From Galdieria partita (lineage: Eukaryota; Rhodophyta; Bangiophyceae; Galdieriales; Galdieriaceae): a DNA stretch of 64,000 nt. Location: NCBI GenBank assembly GCA_025991245.1, contig BQMJ01000071.1, positions 1 through 64,000 on the forward strand, given 5' to 3'. Made by a program: the position numbers and the translations under genes. This document shows, piece by piece, positions 44,270-53,833 of the stretch; positions within the stretch are counted from its first letter, which is position 1; the number at the start of each line of letters is the position of its first letter. The notes below the pieces were generated by a model. That model did no database searches, had not been told where the DNA came from, and saw nothing but the letters and a program-made list of their open reading frames with translations.

Positions 44270-46064
44270 CAGGAACGAAAAGTTGGTTCAAGTATCCAAG
44301 CTGTTTTTGCTGTCAAGGCCGAGAACTTGGCGTCATTTTGGTTTGCAAGTGGTATTTTTTCTGTCAGGGTTAACTTTTATTTTCACGTTATTTTTGTTGA
44401 CGTGGAGCATTTTGTTCCGTCTTCGAATGAGAAAAACCAAAGGGAAGAGGAGAACTTATCCTGCTTTGGAAAAGGGTTCCTATGATGTCATTATCGTTGG
44501 AGTAAGCAAAGGAATATTTGTTGTTTGCTTGTTGTCATCGCACTGTTTAGGCTGGGCCAGCAGGATCAACCTGTGCCTACTATTTGGCAAAGGCCAGAAA
44601 AAATGTATTGTTATTGGAAAAGAAAAAGTTTCCAAGAGATAAGGTAGTGTAGAAGCAAAACAAGCGGACTGATTTTTCTGAAGAGAAGTAGTTTTGTGGC
44701 GATGCAGTCTGTACTCAAGCTCTCGATATCATGGAGGACATGATTGCGGCTCCTTGTGAGGGTGCCCCTGCTGAAGGAGAATCCGTTCTAGATTGTATTA
44801 TGCGTGAGGGCAAGGGACATCCTGCCTCCAATGGTGGTCTGGTTTCTCCTTCGGGATACTCCTACATAGGATCCTCAGCAGAGAACCTTGTACCTGAGAA
44901 TGCGAGTAAGAATGTGAAGAGATTGGATAGAGCACCTGTTATTGCTATTAAGCGTATTCATATGGATGAGAAATTGGCGAAGGCTGCGGAATATGCTGGA
45001 GCTCATCTTCTTGAAGAGCATTCTGTAGAAAATGCTGTTTTCGATAATGTGAAAAAGGTCTGGAGAGTAAATACGGTAAAGGAGGACGGCTCTAAAGCAG
45101 AGGAGAGCTATACTGGAAGGATTGTTGTTTGTGCTGATGGCGCGCCAAGTCGACTTGCTATGAAATTGGGTTTGGTATCTTCACCTCCTCAAGGTACCTG
45201 CTCAAGAGCTTTTGTCGAAGGGAAAACTCACAATTTTGGAGCCGATGTAGGTGTAAAAGAATGAAATCTTTCCTATTATTCTAATTTATTTCCACTCGCT
45301 TAGGGTCTTGTATTTTATCCTAGAAACTTACTTCCCGGTTATTGTGCAGTTTTTCGTCATCCGAATGATGTATGTATGATTTCATTATCATTCATTGTCA
45401 TTATTTAGAATCATTTCAGGAACTAAACTTTTGTACCTATATTATTCCGGGTAATCCCAAAGTCACCAACGATGATTTATCACGTCTTCACCATGATATT
45501 ATGAAGAGTGATCCTTTTGTGAGTAGAGCTCTTGGTCCGAATGCAGTTGTAGAGAGGATGAAGGCAGGAAGTCTTCGCTTGGGTGGAATTTCCAAAAGTT
45601 ATGCAGAACAGCTCGTTGTTATTGGAGATGCCGCCGGTCACATCGATCCTCTTACAGGAGAAGGTATTCATCATGCGATGGTGAGTGTTGTTGAGTAACT
45701 GTTTGTTTTTCAATATTGATGAATGTAGGTTGCTGGAAAGATGGCTTCAGAAACCCTGTTAGAGGCCTTTAGTTATCCCGACTTTTCTGAACAATTTTTG
45801 AAAAATTATCACAAGGCTTGGTATTCAGCCTTTGGTTGGGACTTTGCCATGTCTATGAAGTTGGCAATTATTCTTTACAAGTTTCCGATAATTCTTGATG
45901 CGGCAACGAAGGCTTTGGAAGCTAAAGGCGATGAGTTCTTAGCTGAATGGGCCAAAGTTATGACAGGTCAAAGGCCGAAAACGTACTTTTTCCGACCAGA
46001 TGTTTCCTTAGTTATGGCTTGGGAATTAGTGAAGTTAGTTATTTCTGCCCCGTTTCGTCATTAA
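44235..46064 (+). CDS. FAD-dependent oxidoreductase, geranylgeranyl reductase family
   Basis: Six exons: 44235-44501, 44551-44643, 44692-45252, 45304-45369, 45420-45680, 45729-46064, with introns of 48-51 bases, giving 527 residues. The FAD-binding start reads DVIIVG/AGPAGS (84-95) across the first intron; FCGDAVC and the second FAD motif [21 protein letters not shown] are intact. The family reduces double bonds of geranylgeranyl chains (chlorophyll, tocopherol, archaeal-type lipids). The N-terminus carries one strong membrane helix (residues about 36-62) rather than a clear transit peptide, so whether it is the plastid ChlP is open. Starts at 44259 or 44427 are possible and would shorten or remove the overlap with the minus-strand gene. 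Confidence 0.85.
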
Positions 46065-46075
46065 GTTTGTTTTCT

Positions 46076-46763
46076 ATGTCTGGTGAGTTTTTATTTGTTG
46101 ATGGACGAGAAGTCATAAACGATGGCCAAGAGAATTGCAACTCCATGTTGTATGGCAAATTGTCTCGTTTCCTTTGTCACCGGCGACACTTTTGTTCCAA
46201 CTATGAGTCGTTACAACAACTTGGAAAGAAGGTCGCTGTCCCTTCTTCTCCTCAAGAAGCAATTTTAGAAAAGGTTCCCAACTCTTTTCCTGACTCACTA
46301 TACGTAGCTCGTTTTGTAGCTCCCGAGTTTACTTCCTTATGTCCAGTGACAGGTTGCCATCTACTATATATTTCTATGAAATGGCTTACTGATAGTCTTC
46401 TCTAAGGTCAACCTGACTTTGCCCATCTTGTCATCGATTATATTCCCCAAAAGTGGCTGTTAGAAAGCAAATCACTCAAACTCTTCTTACATTCTTTTCG
46501 AAATCACGGTGACTTTCACGAAAGTTGTACTCTTTTTGTAGCCAAGTCTATTGAAAAGTTAGTTGAACCCATTTGGCTTCGAATTGGTGGTGAGTTTTGA
46601 ATTGAAGAAGTAGTAAGGTGATTATATAATCTTTGCAGGATATTGGTATCCACGAGGTGGTATTCCAATAGATGTTTTTTATCAAACTGGTGAACCACCA
46701 AAAGGAGTTTGGATACCTGATCAAGGGGTAGCGAGTTATCGAGGTAGAGGCGGAAGGTATTAG
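46076..46763 (+). CDS. queF: NADPH-dependent 7-cyano-7-deazaguanine (preQ0) reductase
   Basis: Exons 46076-46352, 46407-46589 and 46639-46763, introns 54 and 49 bases, 194 residues. QueF reduces preQ0 to preQ1 in bacterial queuosine synthesis. The catalytic centre is clear: [13 protein letters not shown] with the nucleophilic Cys 89 and Asp 96, then the NADPH/substrate motif [20 protein letters not shown] (Glu 112) and [10 protein letters not shown]. Length and order match the short, single-domain QueF of Bacillus type. The first ~45 residues are extra and Cys-rich; they may be a leader or an unspliced part. The first intron has the unusual donor GTTGCC, needed to keep CPVTGQPD. The introns and the flanking host genes argue against contamination. 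It starts 11 bases after the upstream stop. Confidence 0.92.
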
Positions 46764-46771
46764 TATTGCTT

Positions 46772-48112
46772 TTATTCATCCGAGTTGATAAAGAGACGGT
46801 CGATGAACGTTTTGGGAATGACTTGAAACAAGTCTTCTTCCATGGGTGGAGGAACAGAGTCTTTCCATAGCTTGAAAGTATCACATATTACCCACCAACG
46901 AATATCCTTTGCTGATTCTACCAATTGTTTTGTGCCAATTTTATTAATAACATCTCCATTGGATAGCACAGCATCTGCTCCAGTTATAATCAGCTGAATA
47001 TGAGGACTTTTATCTTTTTGGAGCAACTGATTATCGACCTTTATCTGTACAACATGACGAAGCTTTTTGACTCTCTCATAAAATAGACGCCCTTCACCTC
47101 CTGGTAAACTTTCGGCAACCCTTACATACAAAAGATAGTTATTTCTATCACACCATTCCAATAATTTGAAGACTGTCGAAGAGCTACTAAAAGTGGCTAT
47201 ATTTCGATATCCACTTTGTATCAATGCTTCTCCAGTTTGTTCGACTACTGAACGAATGGCATTATCCAACTTGGTAAGAACATCCACTTGAGGATACATA
47301 GAAACTTCTCTAGCAATATTTACCAAGGACACCATAGTAGGTCTCAATGCAGCAATCCATTCTCCTGGAGCACCATCACGTACACATTCGGCAACTTGTA
47401 TAGCCAATTCTGAAGCACCAGATATTGTATTCTGTTGTAAAAGCTTTGCCTTTTCTCTCCATTGCAGAGGTATCCTTTCCAAAGTATCGACCACTCGAAA
47501 GAAAGTATCATCCAACTTGGGTACTGTTTTACCTTGTTTTGCTAGTGTGAGTAATTCGTTCTTATCTACCAACTGAAATCGTCTATTTTCCGAATTCAAA
47601 CGTATACTCTCTTCCAAACTATTGGCAGGCAACTGCATCAATCGAAACAAGAAAGGATGTACTCTAAACTCTCTTTCTCCATCTTGAATATCTAAAGGCA
47701 ATCCTGCTTTAATAAGCTTCAGATATGGAGAGCTTAGACAAGTTTCTTCTTCCAGTTCTCTCCAGACAGCATCGACTGGCCATTCGTCCTGTTCTACTGA
47801 ACCACTGATGCCTGACCACCTTTCAGCATAAGTTGGCATAGTGGCAACTCTTTCAAATAACAAATATTTCTGATTATATTCAATAAAAGCAGTAACTACT
47901 CTTTTGCAGTGTTCTCCCAAAGGACCGGAACAAGTAAACCAGTTCATTGTCTAACACAGAATGGTTATTCTTAAGATGATTCGATAAACCAATATTTGTT
48001 CCAATGGTTTTCTTACCGTCAAAGTTGGTCTATAGTACTTGAGGATAGTTCGACGGGAAGAAGAGAATGCTTTGGGTTGAATAGTCAACAAAAACAAATA
48101 TTCCAACCTCAT
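46772..48112 (-). CDS. NUDIX hydrolase fused to an eIF2B-like (ribose-1,5-bisphosphate isomerase-type) domain, organelle-targeted
   Basis: Two exons, 48112-48017 and 47950-46772, with a 66-base intron, give 424 residues. Exon 1 adds a presequence (basic, Ser-rich, no acidic residue after Glu 4) ahead of the enzyme. Residues about 45-175 form a NUDIX domain whose box GSVEQDE...RELEEETCL (82-104) keeps the catalytic RExxEE core, with Cys in place of the late Gly. Residues about 190-424 are an IF-2B alpha/beta/delta-like domain with ITGADAVLSNGDVINKIGT. Archaeal stand-alone relatives of this domain isomerise ribose-1,5-bisphosphate to RuBP in nucleotide recycling. Substrate here is unknown. The gene ends 8 bases from the convergent queF stop. 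Confidence 0.87.
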
Positions 48113-48185
48113 TCACGAGAATGGATCACTTTTGAGATCATCGCTTGAAGTATCTTTATTACTAAACTTGTTTTCTATTTATATA

Positions 48186-49456
48186 TTAAGCTTCATCTTG
48201 CAATGAAATCCAGTCTACAGAACGTCTCGCAAGTTCTTTGATAGAAATACGTCCTCGAGTTTGGATCAATTGGGCAACAGCTTTCATCTAATATGATTCT
48301 TATGATTCACAACTTGTATGTCATTTCTTCATGATACGAACCTCTTCCAAGGAAATATAAATATATTTACCTCGATCATCAAAAACACCTGTCAAACGAC
48401 CTTCTTCTTGTAACAACTCAAAAGAGATTGGTTGGTGACACATAAGAACCATTCTCCACAACTTACTTGAATCCTTTGAATAACATCTTCTGTCTTCATA
48501 TTCATTTCCAAAGCAAGTTGTTCCAATACAACCATCTAACTATTCATCTATCATTTCATCTTTGATGGACGACTTTCACGATACCTTTTTATCTGTTATA
48601 TAAGATATAAATCTCTCCAATCTATTTTCTTCTTCATCAAAATCTTTTTCTTCCTATGATGGTTCAGTTGAGAATTCCAACAATCATACACAATATGCTT
48701 TATACTTCTCCCTGTTCGGTCAACTGTATCTTTGACTTCCATTTTTCATATTCTTTAGTCTCCAACTCTTCCCTTTCACGTCGGATTCTTTCCAACTCTG
48801 CCAACTACAACAACAATAGAACAACACACATATACATATCCATAATTCATATCTTCCAAAACTACTTACTCTTTCTGCTTTTATTCTTTCCCTTTCTAGT
48901 TTCTCTTCTTCTTCCCGTTCTCTTTCGCGTTGCAATCTTTCCTTTTGTGCTTCTCTAGCTGCAGCAAGGGCCTAACCCATTTTCAATACTATCCATACTA
49001 TCCTTACTTGATGCATTACTTGTTTTCTTTCTCTTTCTGCTTCCTTATGAGCTTGTTTCTTCTTTTTCAACTTTTTTCCACTAACTAGAAGAGTTGATGA
49101 ACAAGGCTCTTCTTGTTGTTCTTCTCTTTCAGTTTCTATCAAGGCAAGTAATGACAAGGTTTCCATCAGTCTGATAGCTCATACTTGCCTCTTTCTTGTG
49201 GAATATTTCTTCTCGTGAACAGGTTATTTCGTCTTTCTCCTCTTTGTAAAGGTCTCACAACTATGTCATCTTAACACTTGCTAAGGAAGCATGAGATTGT
49301 TGACAAGTAATCCATTTACCATCTCCAGAATGTTTCTTGTGACTAAAAGTCCGAAACAGTACAATCAGAAATAAAAATATAACCTAGTACTCAACCACTT
49401 CACACATCTTTCACATACCCACACACGCTTACCGTCATGATGATCAGGGCATTCAT
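48186..49456 (-). CDS. DDRGK1: DDRGK domain-containing protein 1 (UFBP1), ufmylation adaptor
   Basis: Ten exons: 49456-49433, 49383-49320, 49269-49189, 49135-49020, 48971-48870, 48804-48706, 48653-48585, 48535-48467, 48416-48342, 48287-48186; introns 48-65 bases; 266 residues. An N-terminal membrane anchor ([16 protein letters not shown]) is followed by a long charged helix ([21 protein letters not shown]) and a C-terminal winged-helix part with [15 protein letters not shown]; the DDRGK motif is at 221-225. The family is an ER-anchored partner of the UFM1 ligase UFL1. The third intron is GC-AG (GCAAGT donor, 49136-49188); the ninth has donor GTTCGT. The start codon is 15 bases from that of the divergent EMI1-like gene. 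Confidence 0.93.
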
Positions 49457-49471
49457 TTTGGAAAGAGACAA

Positions 49472-49986
49472 ATGCAACGCACGACTCGTGAGCACTCTTC
49501 CACTTCTTCAGACTTGTTGGATCAGTTTGAAAAAGAAGAGTCTTCTGAGAGTATTTGGAAAACGAGTTCGGAGTCTTGTTTAGCATATTTTGACCAAATG
49601 TCGTTTTGTTTGAGCAAGTGCCATTTCTTGGAATAGTACCGAGTGTTGATATTCTTTTGTAGGTCCTGCCAATCAGTTTCGTTATTATTATACATATGGT
49701 TTGGCAGATACTTGTGATGCTCAAGTGGATGATTTTTGGCGTTGTATACGTTGGAAGTTGAAAGGAACTTCACCGCCTGCTGTAAGTAGACAGAAACTGG
49801 TCAACATGGAATATATCTTGAATGTTTGGATAGATGAGTGAAGAAAAGCAACAACGTGTGCCGAATAGAGAACATTTGTGGACATTTCGAGAAACACCAC
49901 CTGCAGTTTTTGCTTTTCCTCAACCAGAAACGGAGTGGACCATTCCAGAGGCTGAACCTGAAACAAATAAGAGAACGTTTATTTAG
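49472..49986 (+). CDS. EMI1-like twin CX9C protein (DUF3128 type)
   Basis: Exons 49472-49613, 49663-49781 and 49834-49986 give 137 residues. The core has two CX9C pairs, Cys 36/46 and Cys 65/75, with FDQMSFCLSPANQFRYYYTYG between them, matching the FD.M.FC.TPG.Q...YYRYG block of the fungal EMI1 / DUF3128 family, whose twin CX9C fold is usual for mitochondrial intermembrane-space proteins. The first intron is GC-AG (GCAAGT donor): only this donor keeps the frame, since the adjacent GT gives a shifted product. The second is a 52-base GT-AG intron. The tail is Pro/Glu-rich. Function of the family is poorly known. Confidence 0.8.
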
Positions 49987-49989
49987 TGG

Positions 49990-50396
49990 TCAATCCGAAG
50001 GAGAGGAAACGGTTGCTATTTCCAACTGTTCAATAGCTTTTACGAGTTGTTGTAACTTTTCCCTAGACAACGAACCAGTTGCCTCTTTTTCTATCTATTT
50101 TGTACAGAGTTTCACATACCTTTTTCTTATGATGGCTTGTTGTGTTTGTTGTATTTTTTCTAGTTGCTCTTGGCTAGTCCACTGAGCACCAGGCCAAGTT
50201 TCGATAGTTGTTTCAAGTAGTTGAATATTTTGGTAAAAGTCTTTCCACTGATAGACTATTAGGAACTACTTTTAAGCAGCCACGCACTTACCGCAGCAGT
50301 CACTTCATGAACTTCTCTTCTATTGGCAATCGTTTCCAATACTTTAGAGAGACGTCGATAAACTCCAAAAGCTGCACGGCAATCTTCATTCGTCAT
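49990..50396 (-). CDS. Small helical protein, hypothetical
   Basis: Exon-like pieces on the minus strand: an ATG at 50396 opens NEDCRAAFGVYRRLSKVLETI; a 44-base GTAAGT...TCAG intron (50248-50291) leads in phase to WKDFYQNIQLLETTIETW; the last piece (about 50095-49990) reads LSREKLQQLVKAIEQLEIA and ends at 49990. The junction before the last piece has a GTATGT donor near 50125, but no AG gives the expected phase, so that border is unresolved. The protein would be about 115 residues and mostly helical. No family recognised. It ends 3 bases from the convergent EMI1-like stop and starts 16 bases from the divergent Ap4A phosphorylase. Confidence 0.55.
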
Positions 50397-50412
50397 CCAA
50401 CAACTTGGTTTC

Positions 50413-51492
50413 ATGCACCACAACTTGGCCTCGTTAACAACTCAAGTCTATCAGAAAGCATTATCAAAAGGAGCTGTTATTCCTATTGCTACACAAAGTT
50501 TCCATCTTGTGCAAAATTCTATTCAGGTAGGAAAGCTATGGTTGTTTGTGTAGTGGTCGATAATGACTTTATAGTTTTTGGTACGCGTTTTGACAGAAGC
50601 TCAGGAAAAGAAGAAAGCCTCGAATCAAGTGGGCAACCCATTCCTCCCTTATGATCCTAATCTTTATGTTGTTGACTTGACAGAAACTCATGTTTGCTTA
50701 CTCAACAAATTCTGTGTCGTTCCTTTGCACATTTTATTGGTCACAAAGTTCTTTGAACCACAAAATATTTTGACAGAAAGGGACTTTGAAGCAGCTTCTG
50801 TTGTACTTTCTCAATGGAATGGCGTTTGTTTCTACAACTCTTGCAAGGTAGCTGGAGCCAGGTAAGCTAAAGGTTGCCTTTTATCTCACATTGTTGAATA
50901 GTTAAAACACCAGTCAACAACATAAACACTTACAATTTATTCCATATATCGATATGAACAGCGATCCATCTATTGTAGTAACGGATAACGTTGTTCCTTT
51001 TGATCATCTTTTGGGCAATTGCGTTGATCAAAAGGTGGATGCTTTTCCTTTTGTTCATTTAGTTGTGAGTTTACAAGACTTGGATTGGTCAAACGCAGAG
51101 GAGGATATTCACCAGGTAATTATGTTCAAATAGGGCAATGGTTGTTCTAAGCTTTGATACAGAAATCAAAATATTTGGCTAGAACATATTATTCATTGTT
51201 GAATCAGTTGTCTAGTCAACTTGAACATTTTCCAGATGAATATGGTACAGTCGGTATGCCATCCAAAGAAGAGAGACGAAGACAAGAATCGAATCCTTTT
51301 CCTTATAATTTGATATTCACACGCGAGTGGATGTATATTGTTCCTCGGTCATTAGATGAATGGCAAGGAATTGCAGTCAATGCTTTAGGAATGGTTGGCA
51401 CGTTGTTGGTAAAGAATCAAGAAAGTTGGAGTCATCTCAAGTCAGTGGGTCCTTTGGAACTGTTGAAAAAAGTGGGGTTTCCACGACCATAA
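50413..51492 (+). CDS. Ap4A phosphorylase / ATP adenylyltransferase
   Basis: Exons 50413-50526, 50575-50861, 50914-51115 and 51163-51492, introns 47-52 bases, 310 residues. The family (yeast APA1/APA2) splits diadenosine tetraphosphate by phosphorolysis to ATP and ADP. Visible signatures are NPFLPYDPNLYVVDL, the LLNKFCVVPLHILLVT block, and, once the second intron is removed, the catalytic SQQHKHLQFIP with H-x-H-x-Q at 137-141. The C-terminal SYNLIFTREWM-like block (YNLIFTREWMYIVPR) is also typical. Length matches the family. Likely cytosolic; no targeting peptide seen. Confidence 0.93.
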
Positions 51493-51969
51493 TGAAATAG
51501 TAACTGTTGTCCGAAAATAGTGAACTTTTGGAAAAAGTTTCAGTTGTGGATCATTTTGTACAATCGATGAAGAACCAACCCCCATATCGAAATGTATTTT
51601 AGACTGGAATTGAACCTATGCTAGTGAAAAAAAAGTATATAAAGATTGGACTCTGTGATCATGTTAGAACGGCAAGTTTACATAGAAAGACAATAAGATC
51701 TTCAAACATGATCAAGGATTCTGTCTCATTTTGGGTGACTTGTCATCAATAGGATGATGATGGCGTTCCAGCGGACGGTCGGTCCCTTTTCACAATTCCA
51801 GCAGTAATCGCATTGGGTGAGCTGCCCTCGAGACTTTTGCTTCCACCGATAGCGTCTCCGTCCTTACTCAGTTTTGGCTGCTACGGATAGTTTCTAGAAC
51901 TGTGTCGCCCACTTTTTGATAAGATGACAGAGTTGTACTGGACATCATCTTTTTAAGTTTCTTGGGAAT
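51493..51969. other. Intergenic stretch with a GC-rich island
   Basis: A 477-base gap in an otherwise packed region. Its right part, about 51740-51920, is clearly richer in G+C than its surroundings. On the minus strand a 44-codon frame (51880-51746) without ATG reads KLSKDGDAIGGSKSLEG then SPNAITAGIVKRD; on the plus strand the same island is also open for about 45 codons. This could be an exon of a small minus-strand gene or a structured RNA; I cannot assign it. A TATATAA at about 51636 could be a TATA box. Confidence 0.35.
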
Positions 51970-52346
51970 ATGTCTGACTCGGATAAGAACCAACTGAGAG
52001 AGCAAGCTAGCTCTTCAGAAGAGAGAAAACGAAAGGTAAAAATGTTCAACATAAAGTGTGCACCGTCTAACTATGTTGAAGAAACGTGCACCTCCTGGAG
52101 AGTTTGATAGACAGGTAGAAGCAGTTCGAAAAGAAATGCAAGCTATCAAAGAGTCTCTTGAAGAAACAGAAAGGTGGGAAACGATGTCTTGTTTTCATTT
52201 TCACGTGCTTACTATTTAGAAGAAAACTTGAGGAAGCAGAAAGACTTCGTCAGATATACGGGACACAATCCAAACAGAATGAGGATCTAGACGACTCAGC
52301 GTCTCCTACACAAAACTTGTCCCAACAACGGGATACTGGCGAATGA
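51970..52346 (+). CDS. Small charged coiled-coil protein, hypothetical
   Basis: Exons 51970-52035, 52082-52173 and 52220-52346 with two 46-base introns in phase give 94 residues. The protein is hydrophilic: a Ser/Glu-rich start, a basic KRKKRAPP patch, a predicted helix (VEAVRKEMQAIKESLEETER, then KLEEAERLRQIYG) and a low-complexity acidic tail. No family recognised. Confidence 0.65.
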
Positions 52347-52569
52347 CCAAACCTTTTAGGGGAGTGGGTTACTACGTTACAAGCAGTCGACATATGTATT
52401 CTTCCATATAGGCAAAGGATATTCATTATCTTTTGGAATAGTAGGATGTCGAACCATTTTTGTTTAGGTAGTTTTCGTGTTGATAATAAACACGCCAAGT
52501 TTTCAATCTTTTGAAAAGGCGCCCAAAAGAGATGGCGGCATTGGCATTTTTCTTCTCTGTGTAAATTCA

Positions 52570-53826
52570 ATGAGTCTATGTCAACTCTCTGCTTTTGGTT
52601 ATCGTTTGGGGTTTGCAATACGTCTAACTTGTTTCTATTCTGCAATTTTCACCACGGTTTTCTCCATTACTAGAGTATGGTGAGAATATGCCCTTGAGTG
52701 GAAAATAGACTTAGTTGTTGAAGACAGGGTGTATCGAGCACGATTCCTAAGTTCTCTCCTTACAAACCTGTCACCCATAAGAGTGGAGTTTGATGATATA
52801 AAGGTCAATTGGAACACCGATACATTGCAATTAGCGAACCTGCGCCTTTCCTTGAAGGAACATGGTATCAGACGGTCGTTATTTGGAACTTGTTCTACAC
52901 CCGTTGACTTGTTCTTTGCTAATGCAGTTCAAGTTTCGTTGAACAATCGAAAAAGAGACCTATTAGGAACTTGGTGGCGCAACAATCGTCTTAACCACAA
53001 AGGAAAGCAAAGGAGACATCCCCTAGATAAATTAGAGTTTTTTGTAGATTTAGAAAATCCTAGGCTGTATCTTGAATTTGACGATATTGCACTTATGCAG
53101 TCCAATTGGAGAAGCTTGTCTCAAGCTTTAGCCAGCTTTCGTGATATGTTTTTCAAGGGACTCTCGAATATGCCATTGGGAAGAAAGAGCCTGGAACAAG
53201 CTTCAAGACCAAACAAAGGAAAAGTAACCAAGTTTCCTGTAGATTGGGAAATTCGAAATATTACAGTTCAAGGAACTGCAGTACTTCAAGTACGAAGCAA
53301 ATTGATGGGTGGTGAGAAGTTCGGTATCGTATTTTTTCAAATAATTGTAAACTCTTGCGTCTAGGAATGAAGCTAGTTGATGATATTTATCTCAGTCCAA
53401 CCTATTTTTACCAACATCGTGCCATGTCGTTGAGTCGTTGGATTGATCAATTGGAACAGATAGCTATGGAACGAGTGTTATCAGGAGATTGGACAAAAGC
53501 GTTCGAGAAGATGCCCCAAAGTTTCCGAAATAGTCTGAAAACCACAGCAGCGCAGTTCCTCGGAACTACGGAACAAGTCGCTGATGTTTTGTTGGTATGT
53601 TGATTTCTTTTGTTGTACAAAGTCTCACCTTTTTAAGGGAGATGTCCGGGTTGCTGAAACTATACAAAACGCAATAGTCCAAGTAGCACGAACTCGTTTA
53701 GAAGATATGGTTACCAGTTTTCTTTACCAGCAAAAGCTTTGGCAACGTTCGAGTTATTCTCGTATACGCTTTCAAGCCAAAACTGTAACCGAATGGAAAA
53801 TGAGTGCCGTGTTTCTATTTCGATAA
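52570..53826 (+). CDS. Membrane-anchored protein of unknown function
   Basis: Four exons, 52570-52679, 52728-53311, 53365-53594 and 53638-53826, with introns of 43-53 bases, give 370 residues. The N-terminus is Arg-poor then hydrophobic (FAIRLTCFYSAIFTTVFSIT), like a presequence plus one membrane helix. It is followed by a beta-rich segment (IRVEFDDIKVNW, LQLANLRLSL, LEFFVDLENPRLYLEF) reminiscent of the N-terminal part of AsmA/TamB- or Mdm31-like membrane proteins, and then a helical C-terminal half. The resemblance is weak and I do not assign a family. The next gene starts 7 bases after this stop on the same strand. Confidence 0.7.
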
Positions 53827-53833
53827 CAATTTC

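Noticed and set aside
44731-45264. Separate genes for each open frame between 44.2 and 46.1 kb
   Set aside because: They join by short phase-matched introns into a single flavoprotein with intact FAD motifs.
51746-51880. Calling a protein gene in the GC-rich island
   Set aside because: The minus-strand frame has no ATG, the only upstream ATG would need an intron under 35 bases, and the plus strand is open too.
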